Shown here one piece after another: positions 13,088 through 15,484 of a stretch of 15,484 bases of DNA; positions within the stretch are counted from its first letter, which is position 1; the number at the start of each line of letters is the position of its first letter. Source of the DNA: UBA3478 sp964217345 (GTDB lineage Bacteria > Bacteroidota > Bacteroidia > Flavobacteriales > Flavobacteriaceae). The stretch spans positions 1 through 15,484 of the forward strand of contig CAXPJI010000005.1 of NCBI GenBank assembly GCA_964217345.1, written 5' to 3'. Both the position numbers and the translations under genes were made by a program. A model generated the notes under the pieces. The model worked only from the letters and a program-made list of their open reading frames with translations. It did not search any database and had not been told where the DNA came from.

Positions 13088-15427
13088 TTAAAATTTAAAG
13101 GTCACCCCGGCTAAAAAGTTTGCAGTGGCTTGCGGATAATATCCGGCCCCATCAGCGGTGATCGTTTCACCATTCTCTCCTGGATAGTCATAGGTATAGT
13201 AATAGCCTCGATCTACATATTCTGCATTGAAGATGTTATTGATAAGTGCGGTGAAAGTAATAGACTTAAAAACAGATTTTGGTTGAATCTGATACGCGAA
13301 GTTCAAGTCGCTAGTGAAATAAGCCTCGAGTACATCAAGACCTGAAACTTCACTCCCTAGGTTACTCATATATTGTTCACCGACGTACTTAGATAAGAAG
13401 GCTAATTGAAAATGCTCGCTGGGAGCATAGGTGAATCGGTTACCCACAATCACCCCAGGAGAAAATGATAATGGCGTATCTCCAAGATTTTTTAATTCAC
13501 CGAAAACAAATGCATTAAAGTCTTGGTTACGGTTGGTACTAAGTGCTGCATTCGACTGAATGCTGAAACTTTCAGATAACTGATAATCAGTATCTAGCTC
13601 TAACCCTAATCGGTAGCTTTTACCGCTTGTAGCTCGTATGGTTGCACCGACATCGTCAATGGCTCCAGTAAGCACTAACTGATCGGTGTAATTCATAAAG
13701 TAGCTGTTCGCGTTTAACTTGAATCGCTCACTTTTGTAACGCCATCCTAGTTCGAAGTCGTCTAATCTCTCCGCAGTGCTAACGCCGTTTTCGAAATCGT
13801 TTCTATTAGGCTCTCTGTGAGCACGTGCAAATGAAAAATAGAGGTCACTATCATCAGCCATACGATAAATAAAACCCGCCTTTGGATTGAAAAAATTGAA
13901 CTTGGCATCAACATCGATTGGAACTCGATCAGAGGTTAAGCCTGAGGTCTGATAAGAAACGAACCGTCCTTGAACATCTAGATAACCAGACAGTTTTTTG
14001 CTAATGGTAAAGGTTGCCTTCGAGAAGAAACTGAGGTCTGTTTTAAAAGCATCGCTGAAGTAATAGCGATCTCTGATTGAGGTATTGTTTGCTAAATTAC
14101 TTCCCCAAATCACTTCCCCAAAATGGTCTCCAGTATAATGGCTGTATGAAACACCACTGATGATGTTTAAGTCTTCTTTGGAGTAATTGACATTAAAGTT
14201 AGCCACATAGAAATTATTGTCGAGCCATCTTCGTACAATCAGGTCGCTGGTGTCTACAATGAGATTATTAAAGTCAGAGGCACTCTCTTCGGCTTTGAAT
14301 TGCTCAAAGAATCCTGACCCCTTGGTGTAGTTTAAGCTTAGGTTGGTTGACCAGTGGTTGTCGATGATTTCATTCCAGTGCAATTGAAAATGATCTTGGC
14401 CATAATCATCTACCTCATTTTCATAGGTGTATGGATTTTGTCTGCGGTTCTCGGCGAGTTGCTGAGGATCAAGACCATACCACGCTTGATAGGTACTTTC
14501 GTTACCACCAAAGGCGATGGCTTTTATCAGGCGATTCGAGTCGCTATAAGCGGCTTGTAAAAAATATGATTTGAGATCGGCGAAGGCTCTGTCGACATAA
14601 CCATCAGAAGAAATATTTGAAAGTCTACCTGATAATTCAAAGTGGTCATTTAGTCTTCCTGTGGTAAACTTAACGGTGTGTTTACGGGTGTTGAATGATC
14701 CGAAAGAATTCGAGCTTTCACCTCCAGCTTCATCAGCCATTGCATCCGTTAAGATGTTCAGACTTGCCCCAAAAGCCCCAGAACCATTGGTTGAGGTACC
14801 GACTCCGCGCTGTAGTTGTAGATTTTCGGTAGATGAAGCGAAATCTCCCAGATTCACCCAAAAAGTACCATGGCTTTCTGCGTCGTTATAGGGAATCCCG
14901 TTAATGGTGACATTGATACGTTCGCTGTTGGATCCTCGAACGTTGAGATAGGTGTATCCGATACCAGCGCCCGCATCAGAAGATGAAATCACCGAAGGGA
15001 GGTAGTTCAGCAAGATGGGAATATCTTGTCCTAGATTTCTTTTAGCGATTTCCTTTTTGTCAAAATTGGTAAAAGTTATCGGAGTATTTGAATTGGCTCG
15101 AACGGCACTCACTAGTACTTCATCTAGAATGAATTCATTCGATGAAAGAGTGATTAGCATCGAGTCATCAGCAATTAGATTGATTTCTTGTTCTTTCGAT
15201 TGATATCCGATGTAAGAAATCTTTAAGGTGTAACCTCCCTCTGCTAGACGTAATTTGAAGTTACCTTCTTCGTCAGTAGCGACTCCTTTGTTTAGCCCTT
15301 TAACAATCACACTTGCACCGCCAAGTGGTTCGTTACTTTGGTTGACAACCTTACCAGACAATAGTCGTTCTTGTGCGTTTGTAATTAGGCTTACAAACAA
15401 GAATAAGAAAAGTAGATTTTTCTTCAT
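13088..15427 (-). CDS. TonB-dependent outer-membrane receptor
   Basis: This 779-aa protein has a signal peptide (1-18, ending I-T-N-A-Q) and a carboxypeptidase-regulatory-like domain (about 22-95; N-E-P-L-G-G-A-S-V-I-V-K-G then D-E-E-G-N-F-K-L). After the L-D-E-V-L-V-S-A junction (101-108), a classical plug (about 109-228) carries L-L-N-Y-L-P-S-V (139-146), Y-L-N-V-R-G-S-N-S-E-R-I-N-V-T-I-N-G-I-P (160-179) and the end motif L-Q-L-Q-R-G-V-G-T-S-T-N-G-S-G-A-F-G-A-S-L-N-I-L-T-D (203-228). A 22-strand-type barrel fills the rest and ends in a terminal Phe (V-T-F-K-F). The intact plug signature resembles iron-complex receptors. Such proteins import chelated metals, cofactors or oligosaccharides with TonB-ExbB-ExbD energy. 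With no SusD-like neighbour, a metal or cofactor substrate seems more likely than a glycan (inference). The MFS exporter gene follows after 95 bp that contain a terminator-like hairpin. Confidence 0.95.
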   Translation of the reverse strand: MKKNLLFLFLFVSLITNAQERLLSGKVVNQSNEPLGGASVIVKGLNKGVATDEEGNFKLRLAEGGYTLKISYIGYQSKEQEINLIADDSMLITLSSNEFILDEVLVSAVRANSNTPITFTNFDKKEIAKRNLGQDIPILLNYLPSVISSSDAGAGIGYTYLNVRGSNSERINVTINGIPYNDAESHGTFWVNLGDFASSTENLQLQRGVGTSTNGSGAFGASLNILTDAMADEAGGESSNSFGSFNTRKHTVKFTTGRLNDHFELSGRLSNISSDGYVDRAFADLKSYFLQAAYSDSNRLIKAIAFGGNESTYQAWYGLDPQQLAENRRQNPYTYENEVDDYGQDHFQLHWNEIIDNHWSTNLSLNYTKGSGFFEQFKAEESASDFNNLIVDTSDLIVRRWLDNNFYVANFNVNYSKEDLNIISGVSYSHYTGDHFGEVIWGSNLANNTSIRDRYYFSDAFKTDLSFFSKATFTISKKLSGYLDVQGRFVSYQTSGLTSDRVPIDVDAKFNFFNPKAGFIYRMADDSDLYFSFARAHREPNRNDFENGVSTAERLDDFELGWRYKSERFKLNANSYFMNYTDQLVLTGAIDDVGATIRATSGKSYRLGLELDTDYQLSESFSIQSNAALSTNRNQDFNAFVFGELKNLGDTPLSFSPGVIVGNRFTYAPSEHFQLAFLSKYVGEQYMSNLGSEVSGLDVLEAYFTSDLNFAYQIQPKSVFKSITFTALINNIFNAEYVDRGYYYTYDYPGENGETITADGAGYYPQATANFLAGVTFKF

Positions 15428-15444
15428 TTTAAAGAAATTTAAAA
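15427..15444 (-). promoter_or_regulatory. Weak AT-only inverted repeat ending on the receptor start codon
   Basis: On the minus strand the sequence TTTTAAA-TTTC-TTTAAAA leads directly into the receptor's ATG, whose A is the last base of the right arm. The 7-bp stem is perfect but made only of A-T pairs, and each arm contains the self-complementary TTTAAA, so chance is a strong alternative. I list it because other start codons in this window are also preceded by dyads. I found no clear Bacteroidota promoter in the 57 bp upstream of this gene that are visible. Confidence 0.25.
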
Positions 15445-15484
15445 CGAATAAAAAGAGGTAATTATTCTTGATTAGTAATTGAAT

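Noticed and set aside
14354..14891. Plus-strand open frames antisense to the TonB receptor (14354-14560 and 14661-14891)
   Set aside because: They are opposite a receptor with complete domain structure, lack start context, and show no recognisable protein features.
8793..15427. A SusC/SusD polysaccharide utilisation locus
   Set aside because: Two large outer-membrane proteins are present, but there is no SusD-like lipoprotein, glycoside hydrolase or hybrid two-component regulator in the window.
15255..15461. Plus-strand frame spanning the receptor's N-terminal end and upstream region
   Set aside because: The Lys-rich tail derives from the AT-rich leader of the opposite gene; there is no supporting motif.
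1..15484. Mobile element, prophage or CRISPR array
   Set aside because: No transposase, integrase, phage structural gene, terminal inverted repeats or regularly spaced repeats were seen, and gene style is uniform across the window.

Overview
The window looks like chromosomal DNA of a marine-type Bacteroidota, most likely Flavobacteriaceae. The reasons are: moderately AT-rich sequence; almost no Shine-Dalgarno sequences; signal peptides ending in '-xAQ'; a GLPGLI-family protein; two large outer-membrane proteins with N-terminal carboxypeptidase-regulatory-like domains; and a BspA-like (DUF285) surface lipoprotein. I see no rRNA, tRNA, CRISPR, IS element or phage gene. The window is densely packed: the largest gene-free stretch is 128 bp (7865-7992).

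Layout. (A) 1-2086, minus strand: a likely four-gene operon. It runs from a small secreted protein of unknown function (2086-1709), to a lipoprotein with a sugar-phosphate-isomerase-like TIM barrel (1697-771), to a secreted protein with two lipocalin-like halves (781-77), to the first codons of a membrane or secreted protein cut by the left edge (77-1). The last start is joined to the preceding stop as TAATG. (B) 2128-2535, plus strand: a single DUF2147 protein, divergent from A. (C) 7864-2536, minus strand: a tightly spaced run of GNAT acetyltransferase, two class I methyltransferases, a beta-lactamase-like serine hydrolase, a secreted alpha/beta-hydrolase esterase and a DUF285 lipoprotein. 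The last two both carry a divergent InlB-B-repeat-like domain. (D) 7993-11729, plus strand: GLPGLI protein, 904-aa outer-membrane barrel protein (start overlaps the GLPGLI stop, TAATG) and a 70-aa DUF2007 protein. (E) 15427-11730, minus strand: a 779-aa TonB-dependent receptor followed by an MFS_3-type exporter.

Function. Most products are envelope or secreted proteins. C pairs cytoplasmic modifying enzymes with exported hydrolases. D is the recurrent but functionally unexplained GLPGLI/outer-membrane-barrel partnership. E joins an outer-membrane importer to an inner-membrane exporter, as in siderophore or metal loci, although the substrate cannot be read from sequence.

The most interesting non-coding signal is that strong inverted repeats sit directly against start codons. 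The MFS gene begins immediately after an intrinsic-terminator-like hairpin plus T5 (12993-13059). In that hairpin the arm mismatches become G-U wobbles only in the minus-strand RNA. The GLPGLI gene starts 5 nt after a 16-bp dyad (7931-7987). The esterase starts 3 nt after a perfect 7-bp hairpin (4698-4715). Both convergent gene pairs (2535/2536 and 11729/11730) have zero bases between their stop codons and no evident terminator.
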